This document shows positions 27,421 to 38,469 of a DNA stretch of 64,000 bases, piece after piece. Within the stretch, counting starts at the first letter, position 1; each line of letters starts with the position of its first letter. The translations under genes were made by a program, and so were the position numbers. The notes below the pieces were generated by a model. The model was not told the origin of the DNA and did no database searches. It worked only from the letters and a program-made list of their open reading frames with translations. Source of the stretch: Corbicula japonica (taxonomy: Eukaryota > Mollusca > Bivalvia > Venerida > Cyrenidae); assembly GCA_038501625.1 (NCBI GenBank), contig JAZAYU010000702.1, forward strand, positions 112,682-176,681, written 5' to 3'.

Positions 27421-27567
27421 GTGAAATATGCATATCAGGAATCGCCACATTCAGAAAAAACAGCCTCCCCACACAGTCAAGAAGAAGAGAGGAAGAGAGC
27501 ATGGTTCTCGACTGTGTGGGGAGGCTGTTTTTTCTGAATGTGGCGATTCCTGATATGCATATTTCAC
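27421..27567. repeat. Perfect 58-bp inverted repeat at the PLE 3' end
   Basis: 27421-27478 and 27510-27567 are exact reverse complements separated by 31 bp. In PLE sense, 27478-27421 is the normal element terminus (gactgtgtggggaggctg ... tatttcac), also seen in copies 2, 2b and 3. The other arm is an extra inverted copy. Transcription would give a 58-bp perfect hairpin. Confidence 0.97.
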
Positions 27568-27572
27568 CTTTT

Positions 27573-28333
27573 TTAAACCCCTGCCACCTTCGTGCAACCA
27601 AAGAGGTAAGCATAATGATCAACTGTAGAAGGGTTAATCACCAGGCATGCAGAGCGCTGTAAAATATCATGTTGGTAACCTTTCTTTTTAAATTTACAGA
27701 TGGTTTTTACGAATAATCGGGAGTAATTAACATTGCCCTTTATCTTCTTAAGTTTATAAATTAAATCTCCATAAAAAACTGGCTGTGAAATACCTTGTTG
27801 CAATAGTGATTTTAAACTGCACCTGTATTTATGAATTAGATCTGGGTATCGAAGATAAAACTTGCAAAATGTTTTGTGATACCGATAACCTTGTTTTAAA
27901 AGTTTTTCTGTAATGCAAAGATTACGTTCATTGAAATCATTAATATCGTTGCAAGCTCTTGAAAAGCGAACAAGCTGTGAAAAATAAACCTCGTAAGATG
28001 TTGCACGGGGAACATCGCCGTCTGTAAAAGGACAATTTACTATATTAAAATTAAAATCATCTCTTTTATCATATATTTTAGTAGTGACATAACCATTTTC
28101 AATTGACAGATTTAGATCGAGAAAGTTTGCTTGCTTTTCTGAAGTGTTCGCTTTATTAAGTTGTAGTTCTTTAGGGTATATCTTATTAACCAGTAATGGA
28201 GAATGGTTATTATCTATATTTAATAAATCATCAAGATACCTCGAGGTGTTGTTAAAAGCTGTAACAATATCTATCATCTTGATGTTCAGTAGAAAGAGAT
28301 AACATAAAGTCTCTTTCATAACAGTATAAAAAC
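27573..28333 (-). pseudogene. PLE copy 1 reverse transcriptase, C-terminal part
   Basis: RT palm and thumb of the Penelope-like element. The catalytic YLDD is at 28228-28239, within a segment reading RYLDDLLNID. Downstream are NLCITEKLLKQGYRYHK and FVKTICKFKKKGYQHDIL, and the frame ends in LFGCTKVAGV close to the element tail, with no C-terminal GIY-YIG domain. Its upstream continuation is displaced to 29490 and beyond by the MITE at 28334-29489, so the first residues come from the middle of an interrupted codon series. A short in-frame deletion relative to copy 2 lies after YRYHK. Confidence 0.93.
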
Positions 28334-29489
28334 TAGGGATGTCAACGAATATCCGAATATCCGGATATCCGGATACTAAGTCACTATCCGGATACTTATT
28401 TCATATCCGAATATTCGTAAAAATTAGTAAAGAAATCATCTTAAACAGTACAAAATGCGTCATTTATTGCTTCTAAACACCTGTTCAGATGTCATAATTA
28501 GATAATTTGAGACTGTATATTGATCGTCATAAAACTGCCCCAAGAAGTAACGCGGTGTTTGTTTAACAGATCAGAGGTGCGAAAACTGCATCCTCATTGC
28601 AATCATCCAGGTGGTCAGGACCATTGTTTGCCAATTATAGTAATCCACAAGTTATATTGATAATGTGATTGTCTTCAAACAAGCGCTGTCAATTATTGTC
28701 AATTAAGTTTTCCAATGTCCCCGTAATGCTGTCACGTTCATTGTCGAATATCTTGATTGTTATTTTGCAGATAAAATATTTGATGTAGATAAAATATTTG
28801 ATGTAATTTCGATCAAATAAGGTTGATAAGGGCGAATGAAATAATAATGAATAAATTATAAATTATTGTGCATTTGTTGTTCATTTTTACTTTGCGTAAT
28901 TTGGCAAATACATGTATAGTCTCTGGAACGTACCAGATAAATCTCAATGTCACAGCTAAGATCAAAAACGTTTCTAGATATGCGAACGGTACAAACATTT
29001 TATTCAAAGTACTACGCTTTGCAGAAAAATACATGGACAAAGAAAAACCATGAAAATTTAATGCAAAAGTCATATGCAAAAGAACAAAAACGAGTTTAAT
29101 TATTTAATAATTTAATTGCGTAACAAGAAATCAACAAGAGTTCACTCATTTTTCATCGAGAGTTATCTTCGCCCTGGTCAAATCGCGTGAATAAATTTTA
29201 AGAGTTAAAAATAAAATCAAGAATACTATCGATCAATAGTAATACAGCGCTTAGTATATACGGCGACACTTGGCAGAAACAAATCACTCAAAATCACTTA
29301 AATATTCTTTCAAGTATTTTTGACAAGTTTTCGTAAATCCGAAGTTCAATTCTATGCGTTGAAAAAGGCGGGAATATTGACGTCATCACATAATAAACAA
29401 AGTCGCCGATCTATACGGTTATCCGGATAGTATCCGGATAGTATATACGGATATCCGGATACCGAAAATGGTATCCGTTGACATCCCTA
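28334..29489. mobile_element. hAT-like non-autonomous DNA transposon (MITE), 1156 bp
   Basis: Inserted in PLE copy 1 with a perfect 8-bp target duplication, ataaaaac, at 28326-28333 and 29490-29497. Copy 2 shows the empty site (gttatgaaagag... tttatactg on its strand). The termini are inverted repeats starting tagggatgtcaacg, with subterminal palindromes of the type ccggatatccgg at both ends. An 8-bp duplication with TAGGG-type ends is the hAT pattern. The interior has no transposase-like frame, so it depended on an hAT transposase elsewhere. Confidence 0.92.
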
Positions 29490-31313
29490 ATAAAAACAGA
29501 TCAGCAACAAGGGGTGCACAATTAGTACCCATTGAGGTGCTTATTACTTGTTTATAAATAGAAGTACCGAATCTAAAACAAATATTATCCAGTAAGAAAG
29601 TTAGCGACTCTATTAGGTCTTGACAAGTCCATAAAGTATAATTATCATAAGAACCATCTGTAAAAAATGCCCTATGTTCATTACCAGCGATGAAAGTTTT
29701 ATTTTCTCTAGCAAACGTTTTTTCAATGAGACTGGATAGTTTGTCTCTTATTAAATTATGAGGGAGCGAGGTACATAAAGTTGAGAAATCATAAGTAGAC
29801 AAACAGAACGCCTGAAAATTATTAGATTTAAGCTTTTTCAAAACGTCATTTGAATTTTTAATCGACCAAAATAATTTTTTGCCAGAAGTTTCAAAAACCT
29901 TAGCGCAATACCTAATAACATGTTCTTTAATAGCTGTAAGACAAGAAGTTAAGAGCACGGATAATTTAGAAGTAGAGCAAGAACTAGAGTTAGCAATAAA
30001 TCTTGCTTTGTACGCTGTTTTATGCATTTTAGGCAACCAATACATAGTAGGTACTTTGTCTTGTTTCGGCTCAATACTGATTCTAAATTTTGTTATTTGT
30101 AGAGTGTGTGCAGTAACAATATCACTCTCAGATGAAGAAGTCAGTACATAAGCATTAGTGCTGTTCAGTTCTTCAGTTTGAATATTAATATAGTGTACCC
30201 GTCACACTATAATTACATTATTAGAAGCCTTATCAGCAGGTGTTAAAACAAATATGTTATGAAAGTCTTGAATTCCTTTTTTTCAAATGACGAAAGTTAA
30301 AACGAGGTCGAGGTGGTAATAAAGCAATGTTTCGTTCATAAAATGATATACGAGTGTCTATTATTTTGAATATGTGTTTTTTCCAGTTAGAAAGTGCATT
30401 AGGCTCGGCATGTTCTCTTTTGCACCATTTATTGCAAAATAGCTTTAAAGACTCAGCAATTTCTGCACGACATGCATTAAAATCAATTTTGGATGGAATT
30501 CTATATTTGGGACCTTTAGAAATTAAATTACGAATTCTAGAGTCTTTGATTACATTTAGATCACCGGTAACAATATGACCGACAGGCTTATAGCAATATT
30601 TAGAAGTTAAACACTCTCAAGATTTTGGTGTATTATCAATGATCTGTAAATCAGAGGTAATTTTATTGTAATTAAAAATTGTATTTCTTGTTGGTTTGTT
30701 GTATTTATAACAAACCATAGGCGATTCAGTATTCTTAAAATAATTAGGAATAGCCGATTGAACTGTTTTATCTTTTAAATATATTAGGAAGGTCAATAAA
30801 ATCTATTCCTTTATTTAAAATAGAAATTTTAAGGAAATGTCTTTTATGGTCAGATTCCAAGTCAATGTGTGGCCTGAGAACATGCCGAGTATAACACTGA
30901 ATCAGACTAGCAACCTCGTAAAATGGTTGGGTTCTTATGACGATGTCGTCGGCTTCCTCATCCAGTTTCTGCAGACTTGATATAGAAAGAGAAGCCAACC
31001 TAGATAGCATAGCGTGTCTGCCAGTTTGTTTTAAAATAATATGTAGGTCATTAATAGAACAACGAATACGTTATTTTCTTTTTATGTTTCCATTAGTTCT
31101 GCTTCCGTGCGACCTCGATTTTCTTTTGCGTAATTCAAGCAATTCAAAGACGTCATAATCAGGATTTTTAGAAATGTTGCTTTCCTGATAAATATTATCA
31201 TTTAAACCAAGTGGGTATGGAGATTGTAATTTTTTAATCCATTTTTGTTCCGAAATTAGTCTGGCCCTGATTTTAAATGCTCTTGATGCAGCGCTGTCAA
31301 ATGTAAGTTTACG
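29490..31313 (-). pseudogene. PLE copy 1: end of endonuclease, linker and N-terminal RT
   Basis: Reads from the last part of the GIY-YIG domain (SRAFKIRARL, EQKWIKKLQSPYPLGLNDN) through a basic linker (RKRKSRSHGSRTNGNIKRK) into RT: GHIVTGDL, RNLISKGPKYRI, FVLTPADKASNNVIIV and YWLPKMHKTAYKARFIANSS, the last being the Penelope RT hallmark. It has TGA at 30617-30619 (context KS-TGA-EC, the first position of a CxC motif) and at 30202-30204 (context VIIV-TGA-R). Both TGAs occur at the same codons in copy 2. A TAA near 31068 and a 1-nt insertion near 30780 are private to this copy and read as decay. Confidence 0.9.
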
Positions 31314-34300
31314 CTAAGGTTGTTTACTGCTTGTCAGGGGCTTGTCCCCTATACAGTTACTGGAGGCTTTTCTAAATTAGAATACATGTATTAGGCGCAG
31401 TGGATAATGTCTTCTAAAGGCGAACTACTCCAGTATAGGGCAAATGTTATGTTGACCGTTTTATTACCGTCAAGCTTTTACGTAATGGATAATTTATTTG
31501 CATTTATGAGATTATTTAGTCTTCAGTAAAGACGCATATTTCAATTATTATCATCAATGCATGCGCGATGAATTTCGAATCTTCAAGACAAAGCTTTAAA
31601 CTTTAAGTTAAGATAAGCAATGGTTTAGCTCACTATTGTCATACAATTATATTACGATACTTGCCTCCTTAACCATAACCTGTCGACAAACGCTTAGGTA
31701 AGGATTTTGTATTCCTTCGTTTACCGTATTCTTCAAGTTCAGAAATTTAGAACCTGAGTCTGTCGGCCAACTCTATGGATATTGTAGCGATTTTGTATAC
31801 ATCTTTAGGTTTCCCGTTCATTGCAAGAACACAATGTGTCCGTCACATTGATCTATCAACAAGCATATCCTTTGGTTACCTGTAAGATATGTTATTTTAC
31901 CTTTAGGCCTGTCTTACTTTTACAGCATGTGGATGGACCCTTCAACAATGATCTTTTAGCAAGTTCCATTAAGATGTTGTATTCATTTGTACATTGTAGG
32001 GTTGTCATACAATCATAGTATGACAATAGAATCGTCAACATGAATATGTTTAAAACTTAAAAGACATGTCATCAGATTAAGAAAGTGTACCTATTTTAAT
32101 TTTAACCGCATTATAAGGTTAGTATCGTATCCCCCTCAAAAGGTACTTATAATCTTTTAATAATTAGGTTTCTATGACAGATTTTAATCCTACGCTACAC
32201 AACATTGTGATTTCGTGGAGCTACGGTAGTTGCATTTGTAACTCCAACCGACCGTTACACTTGACAAAGTTAAATGCTAACGAAGAAAGCAAACTGATAT
32301 AATAAAGGCATGCATACACATGTATAGCTTAATTTAGTAACAATGGATGCGTCCGGATTAATGTACCGTACTGAGTTCAATGAAAATGGATATGGCATTC
32401 AGAAAATATACCTTATTTATTATATGGGTACTTGAAATCTTATAAAAATGTATCAAATGGCCTCCAGAGGGAAATTAATTTAGAGATTCGTATCCTAGAT
32501 TGTAGACAGAGTGTGTACACACTTCAATATTATTAAAAATGTAGGGCGAATTTAAACTTAAATACTACAGAAAATATATTGCGTTCTTCAGATATCCTTT
32601 AAGTTGAATCCAGACACTAGTCCTCCTTTGGTAAATATAACTGATATATTTTATATTGTGGAGGGTTAATAAATCATGACAGCATTGAACGTATTTAGTT
32701 TGAAACTATAATATATCGTACAGTCAGTAAATGTAAACACTTTGCCTACATATCGTAACGAACACTTAACCAGGGTTATTAATGTCGCAAACTATGCAAT
32801 TTACAACAAATACCTAAATCTTTTGAAAACAAGTTACTGCAATTTAGATTCTTCTTCACGACATGTTTTTTTTAGAGTTTTTTAATTAAAAGTAAGAACT
32901 AAAAGGAAAAAATACTCGTTTTAAACAACTTTTTCTAAAACTAATAATGCATATTCTAAAGGGTTATGACAAAAAACGTTTGAGCTGCGGTGCATTGCTA
33001 GTATTTAACAGTATAACTGTCATCAATAGGCATTTCTGTTTGATTACCCGAAGGTAAATGGTACCTACATGTACTTCTCTGGCTCCTTTAAGCTTTTATA
33101 AAGTAGGTGTTTTAACAGATTTTATAAAGAAATTTTATAAAGAATGTGTTTTAACAGATTTTTCGATATATAGATGCATTCGAAAAAGTCTCGGTGATAT
33201 TAGAAACACGTTTTGTGATATCCAGAAATACTACTATATTCTAGACAATACTTTTTCAGAAATGGATATAATGGTAAAACGACACTGATATGATTTCGAT
33301 GAACTGTCGATTATAAACGGAGATTGACTTTGATTGTAAATCATCACAATTAATTCATTGACAATGGAACTTCTGACTAAACGCCGAATTATATGATACT
33401 GGTCATAATAAATATGAAAAGCTATGCGTGTAAAACAATCATTAAAGTATTGAAAATCAAACTCAATCAATGACGTACCGATAGACACAATTACTACGTT
33501 TCGTTTTGTTTTTCCTATTAGTAGTGTGGCGAAAAATAATCACAAATACGCTTTTTTGTCATGTCATGTACGCTAATTTATCAGATTGGTCGGCATTTAT
33601 TTTAGACATATTAATAAACGACGCATAAAGGAGAAAGCAACAAAAGACTGCAAAATTATTCATATTAAATGCAAAAATAAAACTTCACATGCAGAAATAT
33701 AAATTAAAAATGCATACAATTATAAAAGTGTAATGCAAATAACGATATGATATTTAAAACACTAAAACCAATCTCTCTTTTTCACAACATTTATTGCAAC
33801 ACACAATAATCCAACAAACTTAAATACACTTATTGAAATATAAATATCATGTTATTTATCTAGTTGTTTTTATAAGCGATACATAGCGATCAACGTCGGC
33901 GAAGTGTGAAAAATAATTGTTGTGTTCGCAATAGAATGGCTTAATTGTCACCTGCAATATATTTTGTTGTGTTTATTTTTGGCCTTTTTATTAGTGTGGC
34001 CAATTAGGCCAATTATTTACCAAGGCGAAAATATCCTAATTTACGGTATTCATCAAGAACTCTAAATTTAAATCGGAGGTTTTATGTACTTGGCCTGACA
34101 CGACAAAAATAATACCAGAAATATTTAAAACGAACATAGGCAAGGTGTCAAGCGAAATTCAGTTAATAAATAAATTTCTCCGATAGCACTAAAGTTACCG
34201 TCATTCAAGACAGACACGCGGAAGCAGATTTCCGTTCGATTCGATAACAGGTAAGGCGAATGTCAGTTACTAGATAAATCGCTTTTATAGCAATAGAGTT

Positions 34301-34937
34301 ACCTTCATTCGAGAAAGGCAAGTAAAAAAACAGATTATCATTATATTAACAAATTTGTGATATACATGTATAAATATGACACACATGCATTTTTCGGCGT
34401 TAGCTGTCAAAACTCACTTTTGACCTAGTTTTTCGACCAATGAAATGTTGTAAATAATACTCGTATTCTATAATTATGCAGCGGGAAAATGAAATAAACT
34501 ATTTCGATTGGTAGCTATTTATACCAGAGAGGCATCTAGCAGGCTGGAGAGGTATCTAGTGGGATTTTTATTATTATGAAGCGGGAAAATCAAATAGATT
34601 ATTTCGATTTGTTGTTAATGGGTGTTGTTTACGATTACCGTAACGATTTCTATATTTTGCGTAAGTATTTACCTGGCACTTACATGTTCGAGCATTTTCG
34701 TTTTTAAAAGCGATAATTGTATTGGAGAAAAACATATTTACGATTTAAATAACCAGTTAAGCCAATATTGATGGCTTAAATACAATTTTATATGGCATAT
34801 TCTTGGGTGTCAGGTAAACATATGCGTACAATACACAGTGTAAAACGAAAGAGAAGTGCAGATATTTCTAGTTCCTACGGTTTCCTTTCTTGTTCTTTTG
34901 ATACTGATTGTTAATTTCTAGTCCGAAATACAAGTTC
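31314..34937. other. AT-rich spacer between two head-to-head PLE copies
   Basis: 3.6 kb with no supported gene. Minor structure: about 80 bp at 32600-32680 resembles 24530-24600; gtgttttaacagatttt occurs twice at about 33106-33160; two diverged ~90-bp repeats lie at about 34155 and 34257; and gcgggaaaatgaaat / gcgggaaaatcaaat occurs twice at about 34483 and 34581. These look like worn repeats. Confidence 0.5.
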
Positions 34938-35007
34938 TCTGTTGTGTAGTGGATAACTCTCTAGCCTCGCAAGCGGAGCCCCTTGGTTCAAAACTAAGGA
35001 GGGACAC
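34938..35007 (+). pseudogene. tRNA-like sequence just upstream of PLE copy 2
   Basis: Shows an A-box-like ttgtgtagtggataa and a B-box-like ggttcaaaact at tRNA spacing, followed by aaggaggga. The acceptor and anticodon stems do not pair well, so this is a decayed tRNA or SINE head, not a working tRNA. It lies just before the frame that leads into the PLE endonuclease and may be the PLE target or an older SINE. Confidence 0.45.
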
Positions 35008-35254
35008 TTTTTTGAAGTTAAAAGTTGGTAGATATCGCTCTTGTAACAAGCAGTTATTATTTATTTTTATTAAATTTCAAGGACATTTATTCAGCTTGAG
35101 TTCTAACTCTACGAGAGGTATTTTATTGAAACTGAATAAATGTAGAACACGACTTAATGTAAGACATTCCTTCTTTAATCGATTTATTATCACCGTATGA
35201 AATTTTTGCAACAGCTGCAACATTTTTTTGAAAGACACTTTCAATAGCAATTCT

Positions 35255-38163
35255 ATGAGGTGCAGATGCTGTGATTATTTGAATTGTAATTCTATCATTA
35301 AATCCACAGTTAACGGCAGAACTTTCTCAGTTAACATTAATAATGATATAGACTGACGAACTGAAAATATTGTATACGTTTTAACTTGAAATTCTAATAA
35401 CTGTGGAATTCAATATGAGGGACAAACAGGTCGCCCTTTAAAAACACGTTTTTGACAACATTGTTCTAAAATTCGAAACAACAACAAATTTAAAACATTT
35501 TTATACCAACACTTTAAGCATTCAGGACACCGTTTACAAAATATTTCCGTTCAACCAGTAGAAAAACTTACATTTGACAGCACTGCTTCAAGAGCATTTA
35601 AAATCAGGGCCAGGCTCGTTTCGGAGCAGAAATGGATTAAAAATTTACAAACTCCTTACCCACTTGGTTTAAATGATAATATTTATCAAGAAGGCAACAT
35701 TTCTAAAAATCCTGATTATGACGTCTTGGAATTGCTTAAAATACGTAAAAGAAAATCGAGGTCGCACGGAAGCAGAACTAATGGAAACATAAAAAGAAAA
35801 TCACGTATTCGTTGTTCTATTCATGACCTACATATTATTTTAAAACAATCTGGCAGACACGCTATGCTACCTAGGTTGGCTTCTCTTTCTATATCAAGTC
35901 TGCAGAAACTGGATGAGGAAGCCGACGACATCGTCATTAGAACCCATCCATTTTACGAGGTTGCTAGTCTTATTCAGTGTTATACTCGGCATGTTCTCAG
36001 GCCGCACATTGACTTGGAATCTGACCATCAAACACATTTTATTAAAATTTCTTTTTTTTTAAAGGGATAGATTTTATTGACCTTCCTAGTATATTTAAAG
36101 ATAAAACTGTTCAATCGGCGGTTCCTATTTATTTTAAGAATACTGAATCGCCTATGGTTTGTTATAAATACAACAAAACAACTAGAAATACAATTTTTAA
36201 TTACAATAAAATTACAACGGATTTACAGATCATTGAAAATACACCAAAATCTTGAGAGTGTTTAACTTCTAAATATTGCTATAAGCCTGCCGGTCATATT
36301 GTTACCGGTGATCTTTATTTAATCGAAGACTCTAGAATTCGTAATTTAATTTCTAAAGGTCCCAAATATAGAATATCACCCAAAATTGATTTTAATGCAT
36401 GCCGTGCAGAAATTGCTGAGTCTTTGAACTTATTTTGCAATAAATGGTGCAAAAGAGAACATGCCGAGCCTAATGCACTTTCTAACTGGAAAAAACACGT
36501 ATTCAAAATAATAGACACTCGTATATCATTTTAAGAAAGAAACATTGCTTTATTACCACCTCGACCTCGTTTTAACTTTCGTCATTTGAAAAAAGGAATT
36601 CAAGACTTTCATAACAGATTTGTTTTAACACCTGCTGAGAAGGCTTCTAATAATGTAATTATAGTGTGACGAATATACTATATTAATATTCAAACTGAAG
36701 AACTGAACAGCACTAATGCTTATATACTGACTTCTTCATCTGAGAGTGATATTGTTACTGCACACACTCTACAAATAACAAAATTTAGAATTAGTATTGA
36801 GCCGAAACAAGACAAAGTACCTACTATGTATTGGTTGCCTAAAATGCATAAAACAGCGTACAAAGCAAGATTTATTGCTGACTCTAGTTCTTGCTCTACT
36901 ACTAAATTATCCGTGCTCTTAACATCTTGTCTTACAGCTATAAAAGAACATGTAATTAGGTATTGTGATAAGGTTTTTAAAACTTCTGGCAAAAATTTAT
37001 TTTGGTCGATTAAAAATTCAAATGACGTTTTGAAAAAGTTTAAATCAAATAATGTTCGGGCGTTCTGTTTGTCTACTTATGATTTCTCAACATTATACAC
37101 TTCGCTCCCTCATAATTTAATAAAAGATAAACTTCTCATTCAAAAAACGTTTGCTAGAGAAAATAAAACCTTCATCGCTTGTAATGAACATAGGGCATTT
37201 TTTACAGATGGTTCTTATGATAATTATACCTTATAAGACCTAATAGAGTCGCTAACTTTCTTACTGGATAATATTTATGTTAGATTCGGTACCTCTATTT
37301 ATAATAAACAAGTAATAGGCATCCCAATGGGTACTAATTGTGCACCCCTTGTTGCTGATCTGTTTTTATACTGTTATGAAAGAGACTTTATGTTATCTCT
37401 TTCTACTGAACATCAAGATGATATAATTACAGCTTTTAACAACACCTCGAGGTACCTTGATGATTTATTAAATATAGACAATAACCATTCTCCATTACTG
37501 GTTAATAAGATTTATCCTAATGAACTACAACTTAATAAAGCGAACACTTCAGAAAAGCAAGCAAACTTTCTCGATCTAAATCTGTCCATTGAAAATGGTT
37601 ATGTCACTACTAAAATTTCTGATAAAAGAGATGATTTTAATTTTAATATAGTAAATTTTCCGTTTTTAGACGGCGATGTTCCCCGTGAAACATCTTATGG
37701 GGTTTATATCTCACAGCTTGTTCGCTTTTCAAGAGCTTGCAACGATGTGAATGATTTCAATGAACGTAATCTTTGCATTACAGAAAAACTTTTAAAACAA
37801 GGTAATCGGTATCACAAATTAAGGAAAACCTTTTGCAAGTTTTATCGCCGATACCCAGAGGTAATTCATGAATACAAATGCAGTTTACAATCACTTTTGC
37901 AACAAGGTATATCACAGCCAGTTTTTTATGGAGATTTAATTTATAAACTTAAAAAGATAAAAGGCAGTGTTTATTTCTCCCGGTTATTCGTAAAAACCAT
38001 CTGTAAATTTAAAAAGAAAGGTTACCAACATGATATTTTACAGCGCTCTGCATGCCTGGTGATTAACCCTTCTACAGTTGATTATTATGCTTACCTCTTT
38101 GGTTGCACGACGGTGGCAGGGGTTAAAGAGTTTATGAAGGTTAATGGGGAAATCTTTTCTTAA
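35255..38163 (+). pseudogene. PLE copy 2 endonuclease-RT, probable multi-selenocysteine protein, decayed
   Basis: Makes cDNA at a nicked target. Order: a Cys-rich start (MRCRCCDYLNC, from 35255); GIY-YIG core NNCGIQYEGQTGRPLKTRF (35396-35452); KWIKNLQTPYPLGLNDN (~35631-35681); basic linker (~35745-35810); GHIVTGDL (~36293); LISKGPKYRI (~36350); TPAEKASNNVIIV (~36630); YWLPKMHKTAYKARF (~36829); RYLDDLL (YLDD 37453-37464); end at TAA 38161. In-frame TGAs: 35354, 35387, 35453, 36253, 36667. Four (35354, 35387, 36253, 36667) sit where relatives have Cys or a similar residue. From 35201 to 36060 TGA is the only stop type present. Private damage: a poly-T frameshift near 36050, TAA at 36532, and a 9-bp deletion creating TAA at 37234. 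The ATG at 35255 is a guess; the frame is open further upstream apart from a TGA at 35198. Confidence 0.88.
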
Positions 38164-38209
38164 AAGAACCTAGAAGCTCGATTTGTTTCTTTTAATTTGT
38201 ACTTGTCTT

Positions 38210-38292
38210 GTGATACGAGAACCTGTTGGGGCAAGTGTGAGGTTGGTGCACCCTAGAACCTGGTTTAAACCCCCAGTGGCAATTTGATTTGC
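38210..38292 (+). promoter_or_regulatory. SECIS-like hairpin in the tail of PLE copy 2 (quartet mutated)
   Basis: Same fold as 38669-38751 and 61264-61346: short helix GTGA/TTGC, 3' quartet TGAT at 38285-38288, helix pairing around TTGGGG and CCCCAG, and AA 13 nt after the quartet. Here the 5' quartet reads ACGAG where the other two tails read ATGAG, so the U of the invariant UGA is lost. If this is a SECIS element, this copy is probably dead. Confidence 0.55.
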
Positions 38293-38469
38293 CACTGACC
38301 GTTCCAAGGCGGTAACCCCTCGGGTTCTCATTTTTGTTTTTTGTTAGTGGCGTCCTTTTTGAAACTGATTATTTTATTAACCATGCTCTCTCCCCCTCTC
38401 TTCTTCTTGACTGTGTGGGGAGGCTGTTGTTTTCTGAATGTGGCAATTCCTGATATGCATATTTCACCT

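Larger units (their letters stand above)
27421..31313 (-). mobile_element. Naiad-type Penelope-like element, copy 1 (5'-truncated, split by a MITE)
   Basis: Minus-strand retroelement related to copy 2 (35030-38467) over the linker, RT and last ~75 bp of the tail. It begins inside the endonuclease (about 31313) and is cut at 28334-29489 by an hAT-like MITE. Most of the 3' tail is missing: the coding end at 27573 joins directly to an inverted copy of the terminal 58 bp, followed by the normal end. Frame damage includes a 1-nt insertion near 30780 and a private TAA near 31068. Two in-frame TGA codons (30617-30619, 30202-30204) are shared with copy 2. Confidence 0.93.
35030..38467 (+). mobile_element. 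Naiad-type Penelope-like element, copy 2 (most complete)
   Basis: Plus-strand retroelement with N-terminal GIY-YIG endonuclease, linker and RT, then a ~300-bp 3' tail ending tatttcacctttt. The 5' boundary is uncertain. The tail lacks about 200 bp present in copy 3 (between gtttctttt and cttgtgat). A second tail copy follows directly (38470-38931), the tandem arrangement known for PLEs. The order endonuclease then RT is the reverse of classic Penelope elements and matches the published Naiad/Chlamys group. Confidence 0.93.

Noticed and set aside
27359..27662. Overlapping frames on both strands at 27359-27622 and 27363-27662
   Set aside because: They cross the perfect palindrome of the PLE end; their similarity to each other is due to the inverted arms.
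28813..29079. 88-codon minus-strand frame inside the MITE
   Set aside because: No similarity to hAT transposase motifs; low-complexity hydrophobic sequence.
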